Part shown: positions 54,101 to 62,204 of the stretch, piece by piece
Position numbering within the stretch: position 1 is the first letter of the stretch
Layout: each line of letters begins with the position of its first letter
Origin: Clostridiales bacterium
GTDB taxonomy: Bacteria; Bacillota; Clostridia; Oscillospirales; Oscillospiraceae
Direction of reading: 5' to 3'
Length of the DNA: 64,000 nucleotides
Assembly (NCBI GenBank): GCA_019420945.1
Contig: JAHZGF010000017.1
Span: 159,670-223,669, forward strand
Notes under the pieces: generated by a model
Told to the model about the DNA's origin: nothing
What the model saw: the letters and a program-made list of their open reading frames with translations, nothing else
The model's database searches: none
Translations under genes and position numbers: made by a program

Positions 54101-55477
54101 GTCACCGTGCTCCGGGGCGTGGGTTCCGTGCTGAAAAGCGTGGTGCAGTTTGCCGTGGATGACGGGGTGGACACCACCCTCCAGGGCATTAAGGCGGCTC
54201 TGGCTACTAGTGTGACCTATGTAAACGGCTCCTTTACATGGAGTGATGCCAACTGGGCTTCAGGGGATGTCCTTCACCTCCAATACGCCAACAGCAATAA
54301 GCTGCTGGATTACGGACTGTACGACGATGATGCCGCAACAACAGCGGGAAGCATCGATGACCTAACTCTGGCCACGGAGGAAGGCTGGTCCAAGCTGCTG
54401 ATCCAACAGTGTTACCAGCACGATGACACTGTGGATGTCTCTTTGAAGAGTAATTTGGCAACGCTGGGCTATACGGACATTACCAGCCTGTTCTCCGGTA
54501 CTGTCACAGTCCGAGTGGCCAACGAAAAAACCGGCAATCTGAAGATCGGCAAGACGGTCACCGGTGCTGATGCGCCTAGCGGGCAAGAATTTACCTTCAC
54601 CGTTACCGTGATGGACGGTGACACTCCTATCTCCGGCGAATATGATGCGTTGAGTGAAAGCAACATCATCAGCACCATCTTATTTGATGAAAACGGCACT
54701 GCCACAGTTACCCTAAAAGCCGGAGAAAGCCTGAGCATTCTAGACTTACCCACCGGCTCCACCTACACCGTAACGGAAACTTCGCTGCCAGCTGGATATA
54801 CCCCTTCGGTAAGCGTACGCAACGACACAAACGCTCAAATCAGCGGAGTGCAAGTGACCGGTAACATCCAGCACAACACTACCCTGGGCGATGCAGTAGA
54901 GCTGAACTACGTTAACCACTTTGACAACACGTCAGCCCTCACCGTCAGCAAAACGGTGACCGGCAATATGGGAGACAGGGATCAGGCATTTGAATTTCAG
55001 ATCACCCTGAAGGATGCGAAGGGCATTCCTTTGGCCGGTTCTTTTACCTACACCGGGAATAGTATGAATGGAATTGATGCCCCAGATTCCGGCACACTGA
55101 TGCTGAACAACGGAATAGCGACATTTACCCTCAAACATGGGCAGGGCATAACAATCAGTGGTCTTCCGGCAGGAACCCAATACATAATCTCAGAACCGGA
55201 AGCTGAGGCGGATGGCTATACTACCACCATCACAGTGGGAACAGAAAAGGCACAGGCAGGTTATGAAGTCAACGATACCCTACCTGCCATGGCGTCGGTT
55301 CTGGTCGCCTTTGAAAATCAGCGGGATTCACCTCCTACCACGGGAATCGAGCAGAATACCCAGCCCTGGCTGTTGGCAGCGGGAATTGCAGCAGCAGCCG
55401 GAATGACCTGGTTCCTCGTCCATCAAATATTCAGGGGAAAGCGCCGAAAAGAGAGCAGGGACTCACATGGCAGATAA
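51119..55477 (+). CDS. Large pilus adhesin/SpaA-type surface protein with PPTTG sorting signal
   Basis: 1452 residues, GTG start six bases after AAAGGAGG. Order: signal peptide (1-28); Cys/His-rich region 40-139 with 12 cysteines, two near-copies CTHTHDENCGY (61-71) and CTHQHDESCGY (110-120) and a DLDSDGVID calcium-like loop; a fibro-slime/PA14-like domain (SGDDDVWIFIDGT, about 495-540); SpaA-type isopeptide domains starting near 593 (PVPGAEFSLYAADD) and 883 (TVAGAEFCLYQ); two later domains at about 1141 and 1275 starting KTVTG; sorting signal PPTTG at 1405-1409, a helix and a basic tail. Probably the tip or ancillary pilin of the FctA-like pilus encoded next to it. Ligand unknown. Confidence 0.88.
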   Translation: MKAKKYFSLLLCIIITLSISMEYIPAHAENVSDSDTTSFCVHHPEHTEECSYTEAMESQPCTHTHDENCGYRKTLEEVPCGMACTDLDSDGVIDHVEGCAYQPAAEGQPCTHQHDESCGYAEVAEGTPCTYAVNGCPYCVVYWEWIDSQQMLTESEGGWGLGLAGASQDAPLTHEVLAELLPEEITASTDSGESVTLALTWDLSSLPEEGVYEGEYTLTASLPDPYALTQDAEALSVILQLGDGETYSALPSGTPSYSERNVNGVSPNGTTIDLFDYWITAQTDADNKDPWENGVNMTQTSGINNGHALVFSASDSSRTEKWNQWTGNSNPYPGIVQDALGSDGYPVLAVSDSNESLSYLFDPNVAHEGKESYANVQGLLQVDSDGYYYYNSQENYAVYYQDSNSFALYEYPGVVSGGASGTVGQFFPFNEATANATTQWYKPPGSGGTEGYYTLMNHTSSTDASLNHYFGLHMSTRFIQQYGGHVDSSANAKAVTYEFSGDDDVWIFIDGTLIADLGGIHDAASVKIDFSTGKITINNVVQSDTLGRLLGYNSDTLPDDAYHTLDFFYLERGHVDSNMNLKYNLVTIPESDLIKIDQIGDPVPGAEFSLYAADDYEKNGTEATPIASGTTDSKGEFVFLDDKGIPITIQSLYNTYNNCADSKGNHLILVETETPSGYRSGGEIGLYFYQGKSDEVLLLSNNVWDEGAYAMPKVTATAPNVIRSANNPDDQVILSGVNAVEKPVMFAVIFQKQTNAEDGSYTWLPVSGDPLNGWNVWQDSTWSSILAAAQASPYLFRLASSGAYQVEISNLPGDIKTYYHLCQNEDTAKYTIGYYYTTAPSLAQATEENTWRIDSDPDQTGSQYALERAFSMDLYVPNVKNYLLVQKVDDEGNTVAGAEFCLYQASDVNIADDGTVTPKENAKPYDSLTTADATGSLNLDGGGGFPATQDVLPSGEYYLIETSAPAGYKLNDTAIHVIVDDTGVYADAGTTEDGVTVLRGVGSVLKSVVQFAVDDGVDTTLQGIKAALATSVTYVNGSFTWSDANWASGDVLHLQYANSNKLLDYGLYDDDAATTAGSIDDLTLATEEGWSKLLIQQCYQHDDTVDVSLKSNLATLGYTDITSLFSGTVTVRVANEKTGNLKIGKTVTGADAPSGQEFTFTVTVMDGDTPISGEYDALSESNIISTILFDENGTATVTLKAGESLSILDLPTGSTYTVTETSLPAGYTPSVSVRNDTNAQISGVQVTGNIQHNTTLGDAVELNYVNHFDNTSALTVSKTVTGNMGDRDQAFEFQITLKDAKGIPLAGSFTYTGNSMNGIDAPDSGTLMLNNGIATFTLKHGQGITISGLPAGTQYIISEPEAEADGYTTTITVGTEKAQAGYEVNDTLPAMASVLVAFENQRDSPPTTGIEQNTQPWLLAAGIAAAAGMTWFLVHQIFRGKRRKESRDSHGR

Positions 55478-56033
55478 CGTACGAAGGCCGGTGGAATTGC
55501 CGGAGACGCAGACTGCGTCAGAGGACAAACGGAACAAAGACAGGCTGGCTGTTATGGACATTGTCTATTTCCTGATCAAACTGGCGATGATGGCGCTGGT
55601 TGGCTGGGTCCTACTTGGCGTCGTCTTTGGAGTGGCCGTCATGGAGGGTGAGGGCATGTACCCCCGCCTCCGGGACGGAGACCTGATGGTGTATTACCGT
55701 CTCCAGCGGGAGTATCACATCGGGGATGTGGTGACCTTTTCCCAGGATGGCCGGCGCTATACCGGGCGGGTTGTGGCCCAGGGCGGTGACACGGTGGATC
55801 TCACAGAGGAAGGTCAGCTGCTGGTCAACGGCAGCGTTCAGGATGAGGAGATCTTCTATCTGACCCAGCGGGTGGAGGGCGGGGTTACCCTGCCCTGCCA
55901 AATCCCGGAGGGATCGGTGTTCCTCCTGTGCGACTTTCGCACCAATGCCACTGACAGTCGCAGCTACGGTCCGGTGGATCTTGATATGTTGGACGGCAAG
56001 GTGATTACCATCCTGCGGCGACGAGGGATTTGA
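55467..56033 (+). CDS. Signal peptidase I-like pilus assembly protein lacking catalytic residues (SipA-like)
   Basis: 188-residue membrane protein of the S24/S26 signal peptidase family: one helix (about 31-57), then the beta-rich domain. The catalytic serine position of the GxSMxP motif is Gly63 (GEGMYPRLRDGD), and the lysine position before R-V-V is Gly100 (YTGRVVAQGGD), so the Ser-Lys dyad is gone. Streptococcus pyogenes SipA, required for FctA pilus polymerisation, has likewise lost both residues, so a chaperone-like role in pilus assembly is likely. It overlaps the adhesin gene by 11 bp and precedes the FctA-like pilin. Confidence 0.85.
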   Translation: MADNVRRPVELPETQTASEDKRNKDRLAVMDIVYFLIKLAMMALVGWVLLGVVFGVAVMEGEGMYPRLRDGDLMVYYRLQREYHIGDVVTFSQDGRRYTGRVVAQGGDTVDLTEEGQLLVNGSVQDEEIFYLTQRVEGGVTLPCQIPEGSVFLLCDFRTNATDSRSYGPVDLDMLDGKVITILRRRGI

Positions 56034-56092
56034 GCCGCCATTTACGGCGGGACCAAATAAATGATTGTGAAGAGAAAGGAATGTAAGACGGA

Positions 56093-57247
56093 ATGAAACA
56101 CAGAAGTTTGAAGAAGCGCCTGGTGGCCTTGGCCACCACGGTACTGACCCTGGTGATGTGCATGGCCGGGACTATGTCCGCCTCCGCAGCGAATACTCCT
56201 GCAACCGGCGGAACCACCACCTTTAACAAGTACCTGGTCATGGACGCAAATGCCAACGTACCTAATGTGACTTTCGACTTTAGTATTGCGCCGGGCGAAG
56301 CGGTGGCTGCCAGCGGTAGTAATCCGGCCATTTATGCGGGTAATGACTCCCATGTCTCCGGCACACCCACGGTTGGCGATGCCGCTTTTACCACGAGTCA
56401 TTCCACAACCAATGGGCTTCCCACAGATCAAGATGATGTCACAGCAGGCAAGAAGTATGCTGCACAGGAAGTGACTGTTGATTTCTCTGGCGTCACTTTC
56501 TCTGCCCCCGGCATCTACCGTTATATCATTACTGAATCTGCGACCAGCCAGGATGGTATTCACAATGATGCAAGCAATACCCGCACCTTGGATGTGTTTG
56601 TAGAATACGCAGACGCGGTAAACGGCGGCCGGTTGCAGATCTCAAAATATGCTCTGCAGGACGGGGATAGCACAGATCCCAAGGCAACCAAATCTACCGG
56701 ATTTACCAATACTTACACTACCAACAACCTGACCCTGGAAAAGCAGGTTACCGGCAACCAGGGCAACCGGGATAAGTACTTTGAGTTTACAGTGACGATT
56801 TCCGGCGCAGTGGAGGGCACTGTCTATACCGTCGATCTGTCTGACGCAGAGGAAAAACCGACGGTGGATGGAGCTGTAAAGACGAATGAAACCACTCTGA
56901 CAGCTACTGGCGGCACCGTTACGAAAACCTACTACCTGAAGGACGATCAGTCCATTGTGATCCAAGGCCTGACAGCTAATACAAGCTATACCATCACGGA
57001 GACCAACTATTCCACTGACGGCTACACCACCTCTTATGTGCTGGATGGCGGCGATTCTACTGACTCAAATACGACTGATGCACAGCCTATGGGCGCTGCC
57101 TCTCACACCATAACCTTCACCAACACAAAAAACGGCATCGTTCCCACCGGCATTCTGCTGGAAACCGCTCCCTATGTCATCCTGGGTGCAGTGGTGCTGG
57201 CCGGCTTTGTGGTGCTGTTCGCCACCAGAAGACGCCGCAACCACTAA
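56093..57247 (+). CDS. FctA-like major pilin with IVPTG sorting signal
   Basis: 384-residue pilin. Signal peptide (1-33), N-terminal domain beginning TTTFNKYLVMDANANVPNVTF (shown in part), a recognisable FctA/Spy0128-type start, then a second domain from LTLEKQVTGNQGNRDKYFEF. Both are the kind that form Lys-Asn isopeptide bonds. IVPTG at 349-353 is followed by a hydrophobic helix and RRRR, equivalent to the EVPTG signal of Streptococcus pyogenes Spy0128. The pilin lysine used for polymerisation cannot be picked by eye. Its sortase follows 9 bp downstream. Confidence 0.9.
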   Translation: MKHRSLKKRLVALATTVLTLVMCMAGTMSASAANTPATGGTTTFNKYLVMDANANVPNVTFDFSIAPGEAVAASGSNPAIYAGNDSHVSGTPTVGDAAFTTSHSTTNGLPTDQDDVTAGKKYAAQEVTVDFSGVTFSAPGIYRYIITESATSQDGIHNDASNTRTLDVFVEYADAVNGGRLQISKYALQDGDSTDPKATKSTGFTNTYTTNNLTLEKQVTGNQGNRDKYFEFTVTISGAVEGTVYTVDLSDAEEKPTVDGAVKTNETTLTATGGTVTKTYYLKDDQSIVIQGLTANTSYTITETNYSTDGYTTSYVLDGGDSTDSNTTDAQPMGAASHTITFTNTKNGIVPTGILLETAPYVILGAVVLAGFVVLFATRRRRNH

Positions 57248-57256
57248 AAGATCATC

Positions 57257-58093
57257 ATGCCCTCGAAGCACTGTCCAAAGCATTTGAAACCGGCGACGGA
57301 ATGCTCTGTTGACCGATCCTCTTTGCTGCTGGCTGCAAGGCTGGCCCGAGGCGCCGATCGTATTCTGACCGGCTTGCTGATTGTCCTCCTGACAATAATT
57401 CTGGCCTATGCCTGTTTTGCCCTTTGGGACACCTGGCGGATTTACAATGGGGCCGGCGTAGACGAAAGCCTGCTGCAATACAAGCCGGAGTTGAACGCCG
57501 ACAACGGCAACAGCTTTGAAGAGCTGATGGCTCTGAACCCGGATGTATGCGCCTGGCTTACCATCGAAGGAACCCATATCGACTACCCAGTGGTGCAGGG
57601 GACCGACAATGCGACCTATGTCAACACCGATGTCTATGGAGCATTCTCCCTGTCGGGCAGCATTTTCCTGGACTACCGCAACGCCCCGGATTTTACGGAC
57701 TCCTATTCCCTGATATACGGCCACCACATGGATGGAGAGGTCATGTTCGGAGAACTGGCCTATTTCCTGGAGCAAGCCTATTTTGAGGAATATCCTACAG
57801 GGTTGCTGTATCTGCCGGAGCGCACCTGCCGCATCGAGTGGTTCGCCAGCTTTCAGACGGACGCCTATGATGAACGGGTGTTCACACCAGGCAATCTGTC
57901 AGATTCACAGCAGACGGTACTGCTGGAGTGGGTCCGGGAGAATGCACTGCAATATCGGGAAATTGGCGTGACAGAACAGGACCAACTTTTGGCCCTGTCC
58001 ACCTGCTCCGATGCGTCTACCAATGCCAGGACTATACTCTTGGGACGGCTGGTACAGATTACAGAGTGTGAAGGAGGTGATGGAGGGAAGTGA
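57257..58093 (+). CDS. Class B-type pilus sortase
   Basis: 278-residue transpeptidase. A cytosolic N-terminus of about 35 residues with three cysteines/histidines precedes the membrane helix (36-55). The catalytic His156 is in IYGHHM, Cys250 in LSTCSDAS and Arg258 in NARTILLGRL. It resembles the SrtB-like sortases that polymerise FctA pilins in Streptococcus (SrtC2). It is the only sortase in this cluster, so it probably handles PPTTG and IVPTG substrates. A short GTG overlap couples it to the next pilin gene. Confidence 0.9.
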   Translation: MPSKHCPKHLKPATECSVDRSSLLLAARLARGADRILTGLLIVLLTIILAYACFALWDTWRIYNGAGVDESLLQYKPELNADNGNSFEELMALNPDVCAWLTIEGTHIDYPVVQGTDNATYVNTDVYGAFSLSGSIFLDYRNAPDFTDSYSLIYGHHMDGEVMFGELAYFLEQAYFEEYPTGLLYLPERTCRIEWFASFQTDAYDERVFTPGNLSDSQQTVLLEWVRENALQYREIGVTEQDQLLALSTCSDASTNARTILLGRLVQITECEGGDGGK

Positions 58094-58701
58094 AAAAATG
58101 GGTTGTCTTTGCTCTGATGCTCTTGGCGGTGTCAATTGTCTCCCCCGCGTATTCAGCACATGCAGCCCCAGAGCCCATTTCCGTACAGTTGGAAGTAGAA
58201 GCAATACTGACGGGAGATATCCCCTCTTCGCCTGAATCTTTCTCCTTTGTTTTGAATGCCGTGAGCCATGACCCAATGCCGGAAACGAATACAATTACAA
58301 TTTCCGGTTCAGGAAAGGGCTCCTTCCCCCCTATCACCTATTCTGAACCAGGAACATATCTCTATACACTCCGGCAATGCCCCGGCGGAACAGACGGGTA
58401 CACCTATGATGAAACCGTTTACACTGTGACGGTTCAGGTGACCACCGATGACACCGGAGAGCTGAAGCTATCGGTTTACGTCTATGAGAAGGATCATGAT
58501 GGAAAGGCGGAGAAAATCGTATTCTCCAATCTCTATTCCTCCTCCTCTGCCGCCGACCCAGGGGAGTATGATCCAGGACAGGCAGACACGCCAAAAACCA
58601 GTGATGAATCCAATCCTGTCTTTTGGCTCTGCCTGGAGGGTTCTGCTCTGCTATGTCTGATTTGGCTTCTTACCGGCTTGACCAAAAAGAAAGCTCTTTA
58701 A
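58090..58701 (+). CDS. Small FctA/Spy0128-type pilin subunit
   Basis: 203-residue secreted protein: signal peptide (1-26), one Spy0128-like domain (SFSFVLNAVS, ITYSEPGTYLYTLRQ, YDETVYTVTVQV; the last two blocks are diagnostic), then a sorting-like end with TPKTSDE, a hydrophobic helix and KKK. TPKTS is an atypical sorting motif (compare LPXTG). Start is GTG overlapping the sortase stop (GTGA) after GGAGG. Probably the basal or minor pilin of the fibre. It is the last gene before a strong terminator. Confidence 0.82.
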   Translation: MKKWVVFALMLLAVSIVSPAYSAHAAPEPISVQLEVEAILTGDIPSSPESFSFVLNAVSHDPMPETNTITISGSGKGSFPPITYSEPGTYLYTLRQCPGGTDGYTYDETVYTVTVQVTTDDTGELKLSVYVYEKDHDGKAEKIVFSNLYSSSSAADPGEYDPGQADTPKTSDESNPVFWLCLEGSALLCLIWLLTGLTKKKAL

Positions 58702-58703
58702 AT

Positions 58704-58756
58704 GACAAAGCGCTCAAAACCTGCGGAATCGCAGTGTTTTGAGCGCTTTGTCTTTT
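58704..58756. terminator. Bidirectional terminator between pilus operon and queA
   Basis: 17-bp stem GACAAAGCGCTCAAAAC / GTTTTGAGCGCTTTGTC with an inner CTGCG/CGCAG stem-loop and a single bulge, followed by TTTT. Confidence 0.9.
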
Positions 58757-58784
58757 GTGTCAAATCACATACAGAAATCTAATC

Positions 58785-59807
58785 TCATATGATAAGCATG
58801 GCGTCTCCAAAGGAGAAGAAACGGTACTTCTGCCGCACCGCCTCCTCATAGGCCGCCAAAATGTGCTCCCGGCCCGCCAGGGCGGAGACCAACATAATCA
58901 GAGTAGATTCCGGCAGATGGAAGTTGGTCACCAGAGCGTCCATCGCTTTGAACCGATATCCAGGATAAATGAAAATGTTAGTCCAACCCCCGGTGGCGGG
59001 AACAGTGCCATCCTCCCTAGCCCAGCTCTCCAGCGTACGGCAGGAAGTGGTGCCCACACAAATCACCCGACCACCGTTGCGTTTGGTCTCGTTGATGATG
59101 TCGGCAGTCTCCTGGGGAATCACGCAGTATTCCGAGTGCATCTCGTGGTCGGTAATCTCCTCCTCCTTCACCGGACGGAAGGTACCCAGGCCCACATGCA
59201 AGGTGACATAACACAATTTGACTCCCATGGCCTGGATCTGCTCCAGCAGCTCCGGGGTGAAGTGCAGGCCCGCCGTGGGGGCCGCCGCGGAGCCCACTAC
59301 CTTGGAATAGACAGTCTGGTAGCGCTCCTGATCCTGAAGCTCAGCCTTAATGTAGGGCGGCAGCGGCATCCGGCCCAGCTCCTCCAACACCTCCAGGAAA
59401 ATGCCCTGGTACTCAAAGTGTACCAGCCGGTTTCCCCCGGGCAGCACCTCTTGGATCTCCGCCTGAAGCTGACCGTCGCCGAAGGAAACCCTGGCTCCCT
59501 CCCGGAGTTTCTTACCCGGGCGCACCAGGCACTCCCAGACATCGCCGCCTTTATCCACCAGCAACAGAATCTCTACTGCGCCACCAGTGGGTCGGTGTCC
59601 GATGAGCCGGGCGGGCAGTACCCGGGAGTTGTTCAGCACCAAACAGTCTCCGGGCCGCAGGAACTGGGGCAGCTCATAAAAATGATGGTGCTCCATCTCC
59701 CCAGTCTCCTTGTTGAGGGTAAGCAGCCGGGAGGCGTCCCGCCGGTCCAGAGGGGTCTGGGCAATCAGTTCCTGGGGTAAATCATAGTAAAAATCACTTG
59801 TTTTCAT
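58785..59807 (-). CDS. queA: S-adenosylmethionine:tRNA ribosyltransferase-isomerase QueA
   Basis: 340-residue enzyme making epoxyqueuosine from preQ1-tRNA. It starts MKTSDFYYDLPQELIAQTPL, has ARLIGHRPTGGAVEILLL, APTAGLHFT and VGLGTFRPV, all standard for QueA, and ends with YRFFSFGDAMLI. Length is normal. It is convergent with the pilus operon and not linked to tgt in this genome, though both pathway genes are in the window. GGACGG precedes the ATG. Confidence 0.97.
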   Translation of the reverse strand: MKTSDFYYDLPQELIAQTPLDRRDASRLLTLNKETGEMEHHHFYELPQFLRPGDCLVLNNSRVLPARLIGHRPTGGAVEILLLVDKGGDVWECLVRPGKKLREGARVSFGDGQLQAEIQEVLPGGNRLVHFEYQGIFLEVLEELGRMPLPPYIKAELQDQERYQTVYSKVVGSAAAPTAGLHFTPELLEQIQAMGVKLCYVTLHVGLGTFRPVKEEEITDHEMHSEYCVIPQETADIINETKRNGGRVICVGTTSCRTLESWAREDGTVPATGGWTNIFIYPGYRFKAMDALVTNFHLPESTLIMLVSALAGREHILAAYEEAVRQKYRFFSFGDAMLII

Positions 59808-59881
59808 CAGGGTGCACTTCCGTCCATTTCATATTTTTGTAAATTCAGCAGCAAAATGCGTCCTTTTATCCGCTTTGCCGC

Positions 59882-59910
59882 TTGACGCACCCCGGCACTT
59901 ATGTTAAAGT
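59882..59910 (+). promoter_or_regulatory. Promoter of the lysine riboswitch-asd-dapA-dapB operon
   Basis: TTGACG (59882-59887), 17-bp spacer, TAAAGT (59905-59910); transcription should start near 59917, just at the riboswitch 5' end. Confidence 0.82.
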
Positions 59911-59917
59911 AACTAAA

Positions 59918-60145
59918 GTAAGTGATAGAGGCGCGGAAAACATCAGTAGCGCGGCGGAGGACTCCGGAGATCCTGAGATGCCGCTCAAAAGGGTTTTTCG
60001 CCGAAGGGGTCCTTTTCCGGTCGCAAGGGCCGCCTGGGCACAGATGCGAAGAGGTCTGTGACTGTCATCAGAATACTGATGTTGAGCTGTCGCTGCGTTT
60101 GTATATTGGCCGGTCTGCATCTGTCACCCGGACATTATAGTACAA
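59918..60145 (+). ncRNA. Lysine riboswitch (L box)
   Basis: Leader RNA that senses lysine. It has the conserved L-box pieces GTGATAGAGGCGCGGA near 59922, AGTAGC near 59945, and the GCCGAAGGGG element near 60002, arranged in order, and leads into an intrinsic terminator. With lysine bound the terminator should form and switch off asd-dapA-dapB. Its position in front of three diaminopimelate-pathway genes is the expected context. Confidence 0.93.
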
Positions 60146-60146
60146 A

Positions 60147-60182
60147 GCCAGCCGGTTTTTCAACCCGCTGGCGGTTTTTTTT
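60147..60182 (+). terminator. Riboswitch-controlled intrinsic terminator
   Basis: GCCAGC-c-GG / CC-c-GCTGGC stem around TTTTTCAA, followed by T8 (60175-60182), 15 bases before the asd start codon. A strong AGGAGG follows directly. Confidence 0.9.
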
Positions 60183-60197
60183 AGGAGGTAATGCGTC

Positions 60198-61292
60198 ATG
60201 AAACAGTATAAAGTCGGCGTCGTCGGCTGTACCGGTATGGTTGGTCAGCGTTTCGTCACTCTGATGGAGAACCACCCTTGGTTTCAGCTCACCGTAGTGG
60301 CCGCCAGTGCCAGAAGCGCCGGTAAGACCTATGAGGAGGCAGTCAGCCCCCGCTGGGCCATGGATACCCCCATCCCTGAAGAGGCCAAAAAATTGGTGGT
60401 TATGGACGCCACCGCCGACATTGACAAAATTGCCTCCAGCGTTGATTTTGTCTTCTGCGCTGTGGATATGAAGAAGGAAGAGATCCGGGCTCTGGAAGAG
60501 GAATACGCCAAGCACGAGTGCCCGGTGGTTTCCAACAACTCCGCCCACCGCTTCACCCCTGACGTGCCCATGGTGGTGCCCGAGATCAATCCGGAGCATC
60601 TGGAGATTATCGCCGCCCAGCGTAAGCGCCTGGGCACCAAGCGGGGCTTCATCGCCGTCAAGTCCAACTGCTCCCTGCAGTCCTATGTGCCTGCTCTGCA
60701 TCCCCTGCGCCAGAAGTACGGCATCGATAAGGCTCTGGTGTGCACCTATCAGGCCATCTCCGGCGCTGGCAAGACCTTTGAGACCTGGCCTGAGATGATC
60801 GATAACGTGATCCCCTACATCGGCGGCGAGGAAGAGAAGAGCGAGCAGGAGCCCATGAAGCTCTGGGGCAAGGTGGCCGGTGACCACATCGAGAACACCA
60901 ACACCCCCTCCATCACCGCTCAGTGCCTCCGGGTGCCTGTCTCCAATGGCCACATGGCCGCGGTGTTCATGTCCTTCCCGGAGGGTCAGAAGCCCTCTAT
61001 GGAGGAAATCCGGGACATTTGGGCCAACTATCAGGGCCGGGCTCAGGAACTGAATCTCCCCTCCGCCCCCAAGCAGTTCCTCCACTACTTTGAGGAGGAC
61101 AATCGTCCCCAGACCAAGCTGGACCGGATGCTGGAGGGCGGCATGGCCGTCTCCATCGGCCGGCTGCGTCCTGACACCCAGTACGATTATAAGTTTGTCT
61201 GCCTCTCCCACAACACCCTGCGGGGTGCCGCCGGCGGCGCTGTCCTGTTGGCTGAGCTGTTGTGCGCGGAAGGCTACATGGAAAGGAATTGA
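60198..61292 (+). CDS. asd: Aspartate-semialdehyde dehydrogenase
   Basis: 364-residue enzyme of the archaeal/fungal-type ASADH subgroup, reducing aspartyl phosphate in the lysine, threonine and methionine pathways. NADP-binding VGVVGCTGMVGQRF at the start, catalytic Cys158 in KSNCSLQSY, substrate-binding histidine and arginine in RVPVSNGHMAAV (about residue 245). AGGAGG lies upstream of the ATG. First gene after the L box; the operon is thus lysine-repressed. Confidence 0.96.
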   Translation: MKQYKVGVVGCTGMVGQRFVTLMENHPWFQLTVVAASARSAGKTYEEAVSPRWAMDTPIPEEAKKLVVMDATADIDKIASSVDFVFCAVDMKKEEIRALEEEYAKHECPVVSNNSAHRFTPDVPMVVPEINPEHLEIIAAQRKRLGTKRGFIAVKSNCSLQSYVPALHPLRQKYGIDKALVCTYQAISGAGKTFETWPEMIDNVIPYIGGEEEKSEQEPMKLWGKVAGDHIENTNTPSITAQCLRVPVSNGHMAAVFMSFPEGQKPSMEEIRDIWANYQGRAQELNLPSAPKQFLHYFEEDNRPQTKLDRMLEGGMAVSIGRLRPDTQYDYKFVCLSHNTLRGAAGGAVLLAELLCAEGYMERN

Positions 61293-61297
61293 TTTGA

Positions 61298-62194
61298 ATG
61301 CGTGAACCCGTTTTTACCGGCGCCTGTGTCGCCATTGTCACCCCCTTCACCGATGATAATAAGGTGGATTTCGACCAGTTCGGTCAGCTGATTGAAATGC
61401 AGATTGCCGCCGGTACCGACGCCATCTGCGTCTGCGGCACCACCGGCGAATCCGCCACCCAGTCCCTGGAAGAGCATATGGAAACCGTGGAATACTGCAT
61501 TAAGAAGGTGGCTGGCCGGGTGAAGGTCATCGCCGGTGCCGGCAGCAACGACACCGCTGCCGCCCTGATGCTGGCCCAGCACGCCGAGGCTGCTGGGGCT
61601 GACGCCCTGCTGATGGTGACCCCCTATTACAACAAGGCCACCCAGGCAGGCCTCATCAAGCACTACACCTATGTGGCAGATCGGGTCCATACCCCCATCA
61701 TCCTCTACAATGTGCCTTCCCGCACCGGCTGCTCCTTCACCGCTGCCACCTATCAGCAGCTGGCTAAGCACCCCAACATTGTGGGTGTCAAGGAGGCCAG
61801 CGGTAATTTCGGCCTGATCACCGAAACCCGTAAGCTCTGCGGTGACGACTTCTACATCTGGTCCGGCAACGATGACCAGGTGGTACCCATGATGAGCCTG
61901 GGTGCCAAGGGCGTCATCTCCGTGGTCAGCAACATTCTCCCCGAGCTGATGGTCAAGATGAGCCACCTCTGCCTGGAGGGCAACTTCGCCGAGGCCGCCA
62001 AGATTCAGATTGACTCCATTGACCTGTGCAATGCCCTGTTCATGGAGGTCAACCCCATCCCTGTCAAGGCCGCCATGGATATGATGGGCCTGTGCAGCGG
62101 CAATCTGCGGCTGCCCCTGTGTGAGATGACTCCCGCCCACCATGTGGCTCTCCGGGAGGTCCTCACCAACTACGGCATCGCCCTGAAGAACTGA
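61298..62194 (+). CDS. dapA: 4-hydroxy-tetrahydrodipicolinate synthase
   Basis: 298-residue TIM-barrel enzyme condensing pyruvate with aspartate semialdehyde. It shows GTTGESATQSLEEH (pyruvate carboxylate site), YYNKATQAGL (catalytic Tyr), YNVPSRTGCSF and the Schiff-base Lys165 in GVKEASGN. Length is normal. It lies 5 bp after asd. A lysine-sensing allosteric site is expected at the dimer interface but cannot be verified by eye. Confidence 0.97.
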   Translation: MREPVFTGACVAIVTPFTDDNKVDFDQFGQLIEMQIAAGTDAICVCGTTGESATQSLEEHMETVEYCIKKVAGRVKVIAGAGSNDTAAALMLAQHAEAAGADALLMVTPYYNKATQAGLIKHYTYVADRVHTPIILYNVPSRTGCSFTAATYQQLAKHPNIVGVKEASGNFGLITETRKLCGDDFYIWSGNDDQVVPMMSLGAKGVISVVSNILPELMVKMSHLCLEGNFAEAAKIQIDSIDLCNALFMEVNPIPVKAAMDMMGLCSGNLRLPLCEMTPAHHVALREVLTNYGIALKN

Positions 62195-62204
62195 GGCGAC
62201 AGCC

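Noticed and set aside
55467..56033. Active signal peptidase I
   Set aside because: Both Ser and Lys positions are glycine, so catalysis by the usual dyad is not possible.
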